Assembly: GCA_002068375.1 (NCBI GenBank)
Contig: MVZL01000005.1
Coordinates: forward strand, 1 to 20,986
Source of the DNA: Tenericutes bacterium ADurb.BinA155
Lineage (GTDB): Bacteria; Bacillota_I; Bacilli_A; RFN20; CAG-826
DNA length: 20,986 nt
Direction of reading: 5' to 3'
In this document: one piece after another, positions 7,059 to 14,555 of the stretch
Layout: every line of letters begins with the position of its first letter
How positions within the stretch are numbered: the stretch's first letter is position 1
Translations under genes and position numbers: made by a program
The notes under the pieces: model-generated
The model's database searches: none
What the model was told of the DNA's origin: nothing
What the model saw: only the letters and a program-made list of their open reading frames with translations

Positions 7059-8587
7059 GCGAGCAAGTGAAACAAAAACTCGAGACGATTGACTTCACCA
7101 AAGACGTCGGACCAGCTCCGGCGGGCAAAGAAGTCATCCTTTCGGTTCGCAACCTCGCGATTTCTTTCTTCACCGATAACGGAATGGTCCGCGCGGTTCG
7201 CGGCGTTTCTTTTGACCTCTATAAAGGCGAGACGCTTTGCATCGTCGGCGAATCCGGCTCGGGCAAATCTGTCACTTCGAAGACCTTGATGGGCATTTTG
7301 GCGGGCAACGCCCATATCGATTCGGGTTCCGTCATGTACGAAGGCGAAGACTTAACCAAGGTATCCGAGGAAGAATTCCACCGGATCCGCGGCCATAAGA
7401 TCGGCATGATCTTCCAGGATCCGCTTTCATCACTCAACCCGATCATGCGGATCGGCAAGCAAATCACCGAGACGATGCTCATTAACGGCAACCATCTCCA
7501 TCAGATGTTCACCGATTTAATCGCGACCGAACTTGTCGATTATAAGAACACCGTGAACTTGATTTCGATCGAAAAACGCGAAATTCATCTTTTACGGAAG
7601 AACAAAAAACTTTCAGAGGAAGACCGTAAGGCCAAGATCGCGGCTTCGCAAGAAAAGATCAAGGGTTACCAGACGGTTCTCGGCGAAAAGAAAGCGGCCT
7701 TGAACGCCGCCAAAGCCGCCGCGAAGAAGAAGGTCGATGCCTATCATCAGCAATTGAAACAAGAGCATCAGGCCAAAGAAAAAGTCATTTTGAAATCCTT
7801 ATTCACCTGGAAGAATACTCGGGCCGATTATGCCGCGTTCATTTCGGAGCGGCGTCGTTACGTCTCCCAGATTCGGGTCACCAAGAAGGAAGCGAAGGAC
7901 CGCGCGATTCAAATCATGCGCGAGGTTGGCATTCCGGAACCGGAACGTCGGTTTAAACAATATCCGTTCGAGTTCTCGGGCGGCATGCGGCAACGGATCG
8001 TTATCGCGATCGCTTTGACCGCGGACCCCGAAGTCCTTATTTGCGATGAGCCGACCACGGCCCTCGACGTCACCATTCAGGCCCAGATCCTTGAGCTGAT
8101 TAACCGTTTGAAGGCGGCCCGTCACATGAGCTGCATCTTCATCACCCACGACCTTGGCGTTGTTGCCAACATGGCCGACCGAGTTGCCGTCATGTACGCT
8201 GGCAAGATCGTCGAATATGGTTCCGCCAAAGAAATCTTCTATCAACCGGCTCACCCGTACACCTGGGCTCTACTTTCGTCCATCCCGGATATCGATTCCA
8301 AGGAACGTCTTGAGGCGATCCCAGGCACTCCGCCCAATATGCTTTTCCCGCCAAAAGGCGATGCCTTTGCTCTCCGCAGCAAGTACGCGATGGGGATCGA
8401 CTTCAAAGAAGAGCCCCCGATGTTTCAGATTACCCCGACCCATTATTGTTCGTCATGGCTTCTTGACGAGCGCGCCCCGAAAGCCGTGATGCCGCGGATC
8501 GTCGAAGCCCGTATCATGAACTCGTTAAAGAAAGCAGGCGTGAATGCGCCTACTGCGCCTTCCGATCAGAAAGTAGAGGCGAAATGA
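7055..8587 (+). CDS. oppD: Oligopeptide ABC transporter ATPase OppD with helical insertion
   Basis: This 510-residue ATPase belongs to the OppD/DppD family. Visible motifs are Walker A GESGSGKS (65-72), Q-loop Gln121, signature FSGGMRQR (307-314), Walker B LICDEP (328-333) and H-loop His365, followed by the oligopeptide-transporter C-terminal region (AHPYTWALLSSIP at about 399-411). Between the Q-loop and the signature, the helical subdomain is enlarged by about 125 residues (about 145-275), very rich in Lys, Glu and Ala and probably coiled coil. The Cys cluster found near the C-terminus of many OppD proteins is mostly replaced (FALRSKYAMG). The gene has a good SD (AAAAGGAG) inside the end of oppC and overlaps it by ATGA. 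All catalytic residues are present, so ATP hydrolysis is expected. Confidence 0.92.
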   Translation: MSEQVKQKLETIDFTKDVGPAPAGKEVILSVRNLAISFFTDNGMVRAVRGVSFDLYKGETLCIVGESGSGKSVTSKTLMGILAGNAHIDSGSVMYEGEDLTKVSEEEFHRIRGHKIGMIFQDPLSSLNPIMRIGKQITETMLINGNHLHQMFTDLIATELVDYKNTVNLISIEKREIHLLRKNKKLSEEDRKAKIAASQEKIKGYQTVLGEKKAALNAAKAAAKKKVDAYHQQLKQEHQAKEKVILKSLFTWKNTRADYAAFISERRRYVSQIRVTKKEAKDRAIQIMREVGIPEPERRFKQYPFEFSGGMRQRIVIAIALTADPEVLICDEPTTALDVTIQAQILELINRLKAARHMSCIFITHDLGVVANMADRVAVMYAGKIVEYGSAKEIFYQPAHPYTWALLSSIPDIDSKERLEAIPGTPPNMLFPPKGDAFALRSKYAMGIDFKEEPPMFQITPTHYCSSWLLDERAPKAVMPRIVEARIMNSLKKAGVNAPTAPSDQKVEAK

Positions 8588-8588
8588 T

Positions 8589-10487
8589 ATGGTTTTGGAC
8601 TTTTTAAAACAATATGGCGATAAATCGCTCGTGAGCGCTCCGTATAACGAAGCCAAAGCTCGGGCTGCTTATTTAAACGCGCTTAAGAAAGCGAATTCCA
8701 ATTTGAATTCGCCCGATGTGAAAAAAGCCCAGCTTCATTTAATCGTCACCCAAAAACATCTGGCCAAAGTCCAATTCGATGACGCGACTAAGACGGCCCA
8801 AGAAAAGGACCCGAAAAACGCGGATGCCTTAGCTAACCTCAAAAAAGTTTACGACCAAAAGGTCACCGATATCAGCGCCGGCAAGTTCATTCCGACCCTA
8901 GCTGATCAAGAAGCGGTGAACCGCGATGTCTTTAACACTGGCGAACGTTACCGCAATTTCGGTATCACTTATCGGCCGGAACTCGTCGATCAGCACATTT
9001 TGCTTTCGGTCGATCACCTTAAACAGTTCTTTGATCTCGGTGGGGGCTATAAGACCAAAGCTGTCCACGATGTCTCCTTCCAAATCAAGGAAGGCGAGTG
9101 CTTTGGACTCGTTGGCGAATCCGGCTGCGGCAAAACCACGACCGGCCGCTCGATCATCCGGCTTTATAACATCACCTCTGGCTCCATTTACTATAAAGGC
9201 TACCGGATTTCCGGCGGAACTCGCTGGTACGAAAAGGAAATCAAGTGGTCGCGTGTTCATACCAAACAGAAGATCAAGGCTTTGAAAGCGGAAGAGAAGG
9301 CGAAGATCGCTTTGCTTTCGGTTTCGGGCGAGAATGTCGATCGCGTGAAGGTCGAAGAGCAATATAAGGCTAAGGCCAATGCCCTCAAACTCGAGAAGCG
9401 CGATGAACTCCAAGAGAAGAATGATCCGACTCAAGACAACAACGATATTCAGCTCGAAGAGATTAAGCAAAACTATGCGAAGAAGGAAGCAGCTTTAGCC
9501 GAAGAAGAGCGGCAGGCCCTCGCTCCTTTTGGTTTATCGGAAGAAGAACGGAAACGTCAAATCGCGAAGATCCAAGCGGGTTATCGCGAAGAGATTAAAA
9601 AGCTCCGGGCTGATGAAGCCGCCCACGTCCGCGAACAGCAGAACGCGATCGGCTCGATCAAATACGATAACCGTCACATCAATAAGCGCTTAATGTCCGA
9701 GATTCAAATGATCTTCCAGGATCCGGTCGATTCGCTTGATCCTCGGATGACCGTCGAAGACATCATTCAGGAAGGTCTCCACATTCAGCATCAATACGAT
9801 AAGGCGGCCAACCATCAAAAGTGCGTCGATATTCTAGAGAAAGTCGGTTTGATTCCGGAATACGCGTCCCGTTATCCCCACGAGTTCAGTGGTGGTCAGA
9901 GACAGCGTATCGGCATTGCTCGCGCCCTCATTATGAATCCGCGCTTCCTCATCTGCGATGAACCGATTTCCGCCCTCGACGTTTCGATTCGGGCCCAAAT
10001 CCTGAACTTACTTAATGATATTAAGGAAGAGATGGGCTTAACCTTGATGTTCATTGCCCACGATCTCTCCGTCGTCAAATATTTCTGCGACCGGATCGCG
10101 GTCATGTACTTCGGCAATATGGTCGAGCTCGCGAGCAGCGATGAGCTCTTCGCCCACCCGCTTCATCCGTACACCAAAGCCTTACTCTCGGCCATCCCGA
10201 AACCCGATCCCCTTTCTGAAAAGAACCGGATCCGAAAGATCTATAATCCGGCGACGGCTCACGACTACAGCAAACAAAAACCGACCTTCCGTGAGATTCT
10301 GCCCGGCCACTGGATTCTTTGCAACGATGCCGAAGAAGTCAAATATCGCGAGGAGATCAAATCCCTCGATATCGCCAATGCGGCCAAAGCCAAAGAAAAT
10401 GATAATATTTCAGCGGTACTCGATCGCGAGCGGGCCAAGAAGCCCCAGCCGAAGTCGAGCGTCGTGACGAAAAAGAAAGGACAATAA
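8589..10487 (+). CDS. oppF: Oligopeptide ABC transporter ATPase OppF with N-terminal extension and coiled-coil insertion
   Basis: This 632-residue ATPase belongs to the OppF/DppF family, normally 310-330 residues. Residues 1-135 are an extra, mostly helical N-terminal region. The ABC domain starts at about 138, with Walker A GESGCGKT (176-183), Q-loop Gln377, signature FSGGQRQR (433-440), Walker B LICDEP (454-459) and H-loop His491, then the HPLHPYTKALLSAIP C-terminal region (about 523-537). About 150 residues (about 212-360), highly charged and likely coiled coil, are inserted between Walker A and the Q-loop, a different site from the insertion in OppD. The C-terminus ends in a Lys/Pro-rich tail. 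It starts one base after the oppD stop, with a GAGGCGA-type SD. It is expected to form the ATPase pair with OppD. Large OppF proteins are known from mycoplasmas. Confidence 0.92.
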   Translation: MVLDFLKQYGDKSLVSAPYNEAKARAAYLNALKKANSNLNSPDVKKAQLHLIVTQKHLAKVQFDDATKTAQEKDPKNADALANLKKVYDQKVTDISAGKFIPTLADQEAVNRDVFNTGERYRNFGITYRPELVDQHILLSVDHLKQFFDLGGGYKTKAVHDVSFQIKEGECFGLVGESGCGKTTTGRSIIRLYNITSGSIYYKGYRISGGTRWYEKEIKWSRVHTKQKIKALKAEEKAKIALLSVSGENVDRVKVEEQYKAKANALKLEKRDELQEKNDPTQDNNDIQLEEIKQNYAKKEAALAEEERQALAPFGLSEEERKRQIAKIQAGYREEIKKLRADEAAHVREQQNAIGSIKYDNRHINKRLMSEIQMIFQDPVDSLDPRMTVEDIIQEGLHIQHQYDKAANHQKCVDILEKVGLIPEYASRYPHEFSGGQRQRIGIARALIMNPRFLICDEPISALDVSIRAQILNLLNDIKEEMGLTLMFIAHDLSVVKYFCDRIAVMYFGNMVELASSDELFAHPLHPYTKALLSAIPKPDPLSEKNRIRKIYNPATAHDYSKQKPTFREILPGHWILCNDAEEVKYREEIKSLDIANAAKAKENDNISAVLDRERAKKPQPKSSVVTKKKGQ

Positions 10488-10492
10488 CGAAT

Positions 10493-12886
10493 ATGAAAAA
10501 AACAATTTCAATCTTGACGTTATCCGCCGCCGTGTTTGCTTTATCGGCTTGCGGCAGCACCAATGTTTCGAGCGTTGCGCCCGCTTCTTCAAGCGGAGCG
10601 GCCACATCGAGCGGAACGACGACATCGAGTGGAGCTTCTTCTAGCAGCTCCTCTTCAGCCGCAACGGGGTCGAGCGCCTCGTCTAACCCGAAAACATTCA
10701 CGATCAATTTCACTTCGGTGGGTCTTCCGACCACCGGCACAATTGCCGAGGGCAGTGCTTTCTACACGACCGATAGCACTTATGTGGATGGTGTCTCTCC
10801 GGATAGCTGCTACCCCATGAGCGGCAAGTCTTACATCAGCTTAGGGGCTTCTACGACGATGGGATCCCTTGTCATCAGCTTGAATGGGAATTTGGCCTGC
10901 ACCTCCTTCAGTGTTTCCGCCATGGGCATTGTGGCCTCGGGCGCGAGCCTTAAGGTCACCTCCAAAGCCGCGGGCGTCAATGAGACGATTGCGATGACCG
11001 CCAAGACCGCTCTCGACTACACCTATGAAGGATTTTCCAAAAATGCAGCGGTGACCCCGCAGATCATTTTGACCTCGGTGGGCAAGGTGGTTCGCCTTGC
11101 TTCCGTCACCATTGGCTACAGTTTCGGCACTCCGATTGCCGCCTCGGGCGTCAGCATTGACCAGCAAGGAAATGATGCCAAGGTTGGCTTAGGCGCTTAT
11201 AACGCGAAGACCTTTACCGCGACCGTGACTCCGAGCAATGCTTCCTATCAAAGCGTGACTTGGACTTCGGCCGATCCGACCATTGCGACGGTTGGTGCTA
11301 AGACCGGCCTTGTCACTGGCCTGAAATTAGGTCAAACCACCATCACGGCGACCGATTATTCGGGCGTCTATACCGGCACGACGACGGTCGATGTCTATAA
11401 TCCGATGGATAACATGCTCAATTCCGCGAACGATTTCGAAGACTTTGGTGGCAGCACCAAGGCGGCCGATCGTTCCGGCACCAACTATAAGTCGACCGCT
11501 TCGACGTTGAATTACACCCAAGTCGAAGCTGCGAGCCAAACCGATGTTCTTCAAGCTTCGCCGGAGTCGGGCGTTTCGAACATTCTCGTTATCCCGGTCC
11601 ACGTTCAGGGCGAAGATGCCCACGCGACGGACACCGTTCGTAACGACATCTACAAGACGTTCTTCGGCAAACCTTCCGACACGGGATGGGAGTCGCTAGC
11701 GAGTTACTACTACAAGAGCTCCTATCAGCAGCTCAAACTCGAAGGCTCCGTGACCGAGTGGTACGATCTGCCTTACACCAAGAGCGAGCTGGCGACCTTA
11801 AGCGATTCCGCTTGGGGCACGACTTATAACCCGACTTGGGATGTCCTTGAAAGCGCAGTCAAATGGGCCCGGAGCCGTTACAGCACCGATCTCAAAGCTT
11901 TCGACAACAACAACGATGGCTATCTCGATGGCGTTTGGATGGTCTATAGCTGCGACTTCGATGAGACCAACACCGATCTTTGGTGGGCTTTCACCTATAA
12001 CGATTATCGGACGAATAGTTCCACGACCCTTCCGACGCCTTCCAAATACTGCTGGGCTTCCTATTCCTTCATCTATGAAGGCTACAGCACGAGCGCTGTC
12101 GACGCTCATACTTACATCCACGAAACCGGGCACATGATGGGCCTTGATGACTATTACACCTACGATGGTGGCGTCGGCCCGATCGGCGGGCTCGACATGA
12201 TGGACTACAACATCATCGATCACGACGTCTTCTCGAAGTTTGCCTATGGCTGGATTCATCCGATGGTGGTCTCGGGCGCTTGTGAAATCACGCTCAATTC
12301 TGCCGCGGAAACCGGCGAATCGATCCTGATCCCGACCGGCGATAGCTGGAACGGAACCGCCTTTGATGAATATCTCTTACTCGAATATTACACTCCGACG
12401 GTCCTGAACCAAAAGGACTCGGAAGCGAAGTATCCGGGCAATAGCAAGCAGGGCTTCACGGAGCGCGGCGTCCGGATCTTCCACGTCGATGCTCGTCTGG
12501 TCACCAACGAATATAACGGCAGCTGGGGCGCTTATTCCTACACCGATACCCTTAAGTACGTCGAACCGTATAAGGATGATAGCGGCGTAACCCATGCGAC
12601 CTTCACGATGGTTGCAGCCAGCAACTCGATCAAGCGGAGCAAGTCCGGTTTGAATAGTGCCTTTAAACTGATTTCGCTCATTCCGGCGGACAATGTCCTC
12701 CTGACCAAGAACGGCGCTACCAACGCTGCCCTATTCAAAAACGGGGATAGCTTCTCCGTCAGCAAGTATGGCGCGAACTTCTTAGCCAATACGAATACGA
12801 TGAACGATGGAACCACCGAACCCTATGCCTTATCTTTCTCGGATTCGACGACTTCCTCGATCAAAGTCACGGTGACCGCCGCCTAA
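10493..12886 (+). CDS. M6-like secreted metallopeptidase lipoprotein with Big_2 domain
   Basis: This is a 797-residue lipoprotein: signal peptide with lipobox LSAC (Cys20), then a Ser/Thr-rich spacer to about residue 66. A beta-rich region covers about 66-210. A bacterial Ig-like (Big_2) domain lies at about 216-302, with the characteristic VTWTSADPTIATV and GLVTGLKLGQTTITAT stretches. The catalytic region (about 359-600) resembles M6/immune-inhibitor-A metallopeptidases: HETGH at 543-547 followed by G550 and D553 gives HExxHxxGxxD, and a Met-containing MMDYN turn lies about 20 residues later. A C-terminal beta-rich part follows. It starts 5 nt after oppF with an AAAGGA SD and ends just before a strong terminator, so it is the last gene of the opp unit. 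The likely job is cutting proteins at the cell surface to make peptides for Opp. The zinc motif is clear; substrate and peptide supply are inferred. Confidence 0.82.
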   Translation: MKKTISILTLSAAVFALSACGSTNVSSVAPASSSGAATSSGTTTSSGASSSSSSSAATGSSASSNPKTFTINFTSVGLPTTGTIAEGSAFYTTDSTYVDGVSPDSCYPMSGKSYISLGASTTMGSLVISLNGNLACTSFSVSAMGIVASGASLKVTSKAAGVNETIAMTAKTALDYTYEGFSKNAAVTPQIILTSVGKVVRLASVTIGYSFGTPIAASGVSIDQQGNDAKVGLGAYNAKTFTATVTPSNASYQSVTWTSADPTIATVGAKTGLVTGLKLGQTTITATDYSGVYTGTTTVDVYNPMDNMLNSANDFEDFGGSTKAADRSGTNYKSTASTLNYTQVEAASQTDVLQASPESGVSNILVIPVHVQGEDAHATDTVRNDIYKTFFGKPSDTGWESLASYYYKSSYQQLKLEGSVTEWYDLPYTKSELATLSDSAWGTTYNPTWDVLESAVKWARSRYSTDLKAFDNNNDGYLDGVWMVYSCDFDETNTDLWWAFTYNDYRTNSSTTLPTPSKYCWASYSFIYEGYSTSAVDAHTYIHETGHMMGLDDYYTYDGGVGPIGGLDMMDYNIIDHDVFSKFAYGWIHPMVVSGACEITLNSAAETGESILIPTGDSWNGTAFDEYLLLEYYTPTVLNQKDSEAKYPGNSKQGFTERGVRIFHVDARLVTNEYNGSWGAYSYTDTLKYVEPYKDDSGVTHATFTMVAASNSIKRSKSGLNSAFKLISLIPADNVLLTKNGATNAALFKNGDSFSVSKYGANFLANTNTMNDGTTEPYALSFSDSTTSSIKVTVTAA

Positions 12887-12898
12887 AGGCAACAAGTT

Positions 12899-12929
12899 AA
12901 GACGAGCGTTAATGCTCGTCTTTTCTTTT
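12899..12929 (+). terminator. Intrinsic terminator of the opp operon
   Basis: AAGACGAGC (12899-12907) and GCTCGTCTT (12914-12922) form a 9 bp perfect stem with a 6 nt loop, followed by TTCTTTT. It lies 12 nt after the peptidase stop codon. Confidence 0.9.
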
Positions 12930-12953
12930 GGATTTATGGGGGTTCATTTTCTA

Positions 12954-12981
12954 TTGAAATCCTTAACGATTAAACCATAAT
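12954..12981 (+). promoter_or_regulatory. Promoter of the small membrane protein gene
   Basis: TTGAAA (12954-12959) and CATAAT (12976-12981) are separated by 16 nt, each one base from the consensus. TAATAT at 12978-12983 is an alternative -10. The gene start is 31 nt downstream. Confidence 0.6.
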
Positions 12982-13012
12982 ATTCTATTAGAAAGGTGGT
13001 TTATTAATAACC

Positions 13013-13498
13013 ATGAAGAAGTTACTTCCATTCGCGGGTTTCTGTGCCACGGTCCTTGGCATTGTTGCCCTCATCCTCATTATGGCGACGAAATCCGTTG
13101 GCTACATTAACGGTAATATCTCTTACTGGTATTCTGGTCTCATTGGCCTTTTCGGAGGCACTCAGGACAATGCCAGCTATGCCGGGACTCCTGGCGCGAT
13201 CATCGCGTTTGTCCTTTTGATCGTTGGCATCATTGCGGCTTGCGCCGCTTCGTTACTTCCGCTTCTCAAGAAGTTTGTCAATCTTGCGGGTTGGTTCGGC
13301 TTAGTCGGCTGTGCTTGCCTCATCATTGCTGGCATCCTGATTTTCTGCGAAGTTCCGATGTTCAATGGCGCGGTTCAACCGATTCTTGAAGGCAACAAAC
13401 TCGGCGGTGGCTGGGTTGTGGCTGGCATTCTCGCCATCGTTGGTGGCGCGGTTGCTTTACTTCCTTCTCTCTTCGCCTTCCTTGCGAAGAAGAAATAA
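13013..13498 (+). CDS. Four-helix membrane protein of unknown function
   Basis: This is a 161-residue protein dominated by four hydrophobic segments at about residues 5-25, 61-82, 90-112 and 131-156, with a Lys-rich C-terminus (AKKK). The first external loop (about 28-58) is polar and Gly/Asn/Tyr-rich (YINGNISYWYSG). I do not recognise a family. The SD (AAAGGTGG, 12992-12999) is 13 nt from the ATG, longer than usual, but no other start codon is available between. It has its own promoter and its own terminator, so it appears to be a monocistronic gene. The codon choice resembles that of oppA, which hints at good expression. Confidence 0.8.
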   Translation: MKKLLPFAGFCATVLGIVALILIMATKSVGYINGNISYWYSGLIGLFGGTQDNASYAGTPGAIIAFVLLIVGIIAACAASLLPLLKKFVNLAGWFGLVGCACLIIAGILIFCEVPMFNGAVQPILEGNKLGGGWVVAGILAIVGGAVALLPSLFAFLAKKK

Positions 13499-13516
13499 GG
13501 TTCAATTCACCTTTAG

Positions 13517-13549
13517 AAAGCTCCGCTGGACCGCGGAGCTTTTCTTTTT
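13517..13549 (+). terminator. Intrinsic terminator after the four-helix membrane protein gene
   Basis: AAAGCTCCGC (13517-13526) pairs perfectly with GCGGAGCTTT (13533-13542) around a TGGACC loop, followed by a T-rich tail (TCTTTTT). The promoter of the next gene starts within a few bases of it. Confidence 0.9.
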
Positions 13550-13552
13550 CGC

Positions 13553-13558
13553 TATAAT
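13553..13558 (+). promoter_or_regulatory. -10 element of ybaK, close to the ATG
   Basis: A perfect TATAAT ends 9 nt before the ATG at 13568. The expected transcription start is 0-3 nt before the ATG, and there is no SD between. No good -35 is visible because the preceding terminator occupies that place. Confidence 0.6.
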
Positions 13559-13567
13559 GCTCTTCGT

Positions 13568-14038
13568 ATGGAAAAGACCAATGTGATGCGTTTGCTGGAT
13601 ATCGCGGGGATTTCCTATGAACCCCGGGAGTATGATCCCTTCATCGTCGATGGCTTAGGAGTCGCAACCGCCTTAGGCGAAGATCCCGAGGCCGTCTTTA
13701 AGACTTTGGTGACCGTCAGCGATAAGAAAGTCTATTTCGTTTTCTGCGTTCCCGTTGGGGCGGAGCTTGATCTCAAGAAGGCGGCGAAAGCGGTGGGGGC
13801 GAAGGCGATTGAGATGATCCCCTTAAAAGAATTATTGCCTTTGACCGGTTATCTCCATGGCGGTTGTTCTCCGATTGGCCTGAAAAAGCCGTTTAAGGTC
13901 ACGCTGGACGAAACGGCTCAGCTATTCGACAAGATGTATGTCTCTGGGGGCAAACGCGGCTTCCAGGTGGGTTTAAAGCCGGTGGAGCTGGCCAATTATT
14001 GTCACGCCGAGTTCGTTGATCTTACCAAAGCCAAGTAG
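13568..14038 (+). CDS. ybaK: YbaK/EbsC family aminoacyl-tRNA deacylase
   Basis: This 156-residue protein fits the YbaK/EbsC branch of the bacterial Cys-tRNA(Pro)/prolyl-editing family, at the normal family length. It hydrolyses Cys mischarged onto tRNA(Pro) in the cytoplasm. The invariant Lys is in VFKTLV (Lys45), and the substrate-pocket loop GGCSPIGLKK (residues 98-107) matches the family GGxSPxG pattern. The segment KAVGAKAIEM (74-83) is also typical. The ATG at 13568 is chosen because it is the first in-frame start after the TATAAT and gives a normal N-terminus; there is no SD. Its 3' end overlaps the convergent reductase gene by 17 nt. Family assignment is strong; the exact tRNA substrate within the family cannot be told from sequence. 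Confidence 0.9.
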   Translation: MEKTNVMRLLDIAGISYEPREYDPFIVDGLGVATALGEDPEAVFKTLVTVSDKKVYFVFCVPVGAELDLKKAAKAVGAKAIEMIPLKELLPLTGYLHGGCSPIGLKKPFKVTLDETAQLFDKMYVSGGKRGFQVGLKPVELANYCHAEFVDLTKAK

Positions 14039-14480
14039 TAATAAGAGCCGATACGGCTTCGTAAAAGGCCGATTCCCCTTCAAAAGAATAACCCTTGGGA
14101 TAATCAATATCGAGGACCCCGTGGATGCGTTTTCCCGCTTTTAAAGGGACGACAAGTTCGGCCGAAGCGCTGGGGTCGCAGCAAATGTAGCCAGGGAATT
14201 GGTGAACGTCCGGAACCACAATCGTTTTTTGCTTTGAAAAACAGGTGCCGACCACTCCATGATTAGGCTTAATGCTTTCGCAAGCCGGGGTCCCCGCAAA
14301 AGGACCCAATATCAGAAGATTAGACGTTTCATCATAAAGATACACGCCGATCCAGCTTTTCGGCGGCAAGGCTACATGGAGTAACGCGAGCGCGTTATAA
14401 AGATGACTTTTCTTTAAGAGGGGATCAGAATCAAAACCTTTTAGGGACGCCAGCAAAGAGGCTTGGTCAAAGTTTTCCAT
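14022..14480 (-). CDS. msrC: Free methionine-(R)-sulfoxide reductase (GAF-domain fRMsr), variant Cys pattern
   Basis: This 152-residue protein is one GAF domain of the YebR/fRMsr family, which reduces free methionine-R-sulfoxide in the cytoplasm using thioredoxin. Typical stretches are WIGVYLYD (43-50), GPFAGTPAC (59-67), VVPDVHQFPGYICCD (88-102) and ELVVPLKAG. E. coli fRMsr uses Cys84, Cys94 and Cys118. With exactly the same spacing (10 and 24) the positions here are Cys67, Val77 and Cys101: the catalytic Cys is kept, but the main resolving Cys is Val. Extra Cys residues at 80 and 100 could stand in. The ATG lies 6 nt after a TAAGAT hexamer and has no SD, so the transcript is probably leaderless. 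The gene converges on ybaK, overlapping it by 17 nt, with no terminator visible between. Confidence 0.85.
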   Translation of the reverse strand: MENFDQASLLASLKGFDSDPLLKKSHLYNALALLHVALPPKSWIGVYLYDETSNLLILGPFAGTPACESIKPNHGVVGTCFSKQKTIVVPDVHQFPGYICCDPSASAELVVPLKAGKRIHGVLDIDYPKGYSFEGESAFYEAVSALITTWLW

Positions 14481-14486
14481 AAAGAA

Positions 14487-14492
14487 ATCTTA
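14487..14492 (-). promoter_or_regulatory. -10 element of the fRMsr gene, 6 nt before the ATG
   Basis: Read on the minus strand, TAAGAT ends 6 nt before the ATG at 14480, so the expected start of the transcript is the ATG itself. No clear -35 is visible. Confidence 0.45.
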
Positions 14493-14555
14493 CCTTATTT
14501 GAAATTTCTTTGCCCTATTTCCGAAATCGATGGCTATTAAAAGGTGGAGGGCGTT

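Noticed and set aside
8357..8460. Iron-sulfur-type Cys cluster in the OppD C-terminus
   Set aside because: The Cys residues of the cluster seen in many OppD proteins are replaced here (FALRSKYAMG); only one Cys remains near HYCSSWL, so no cluster is claimed.
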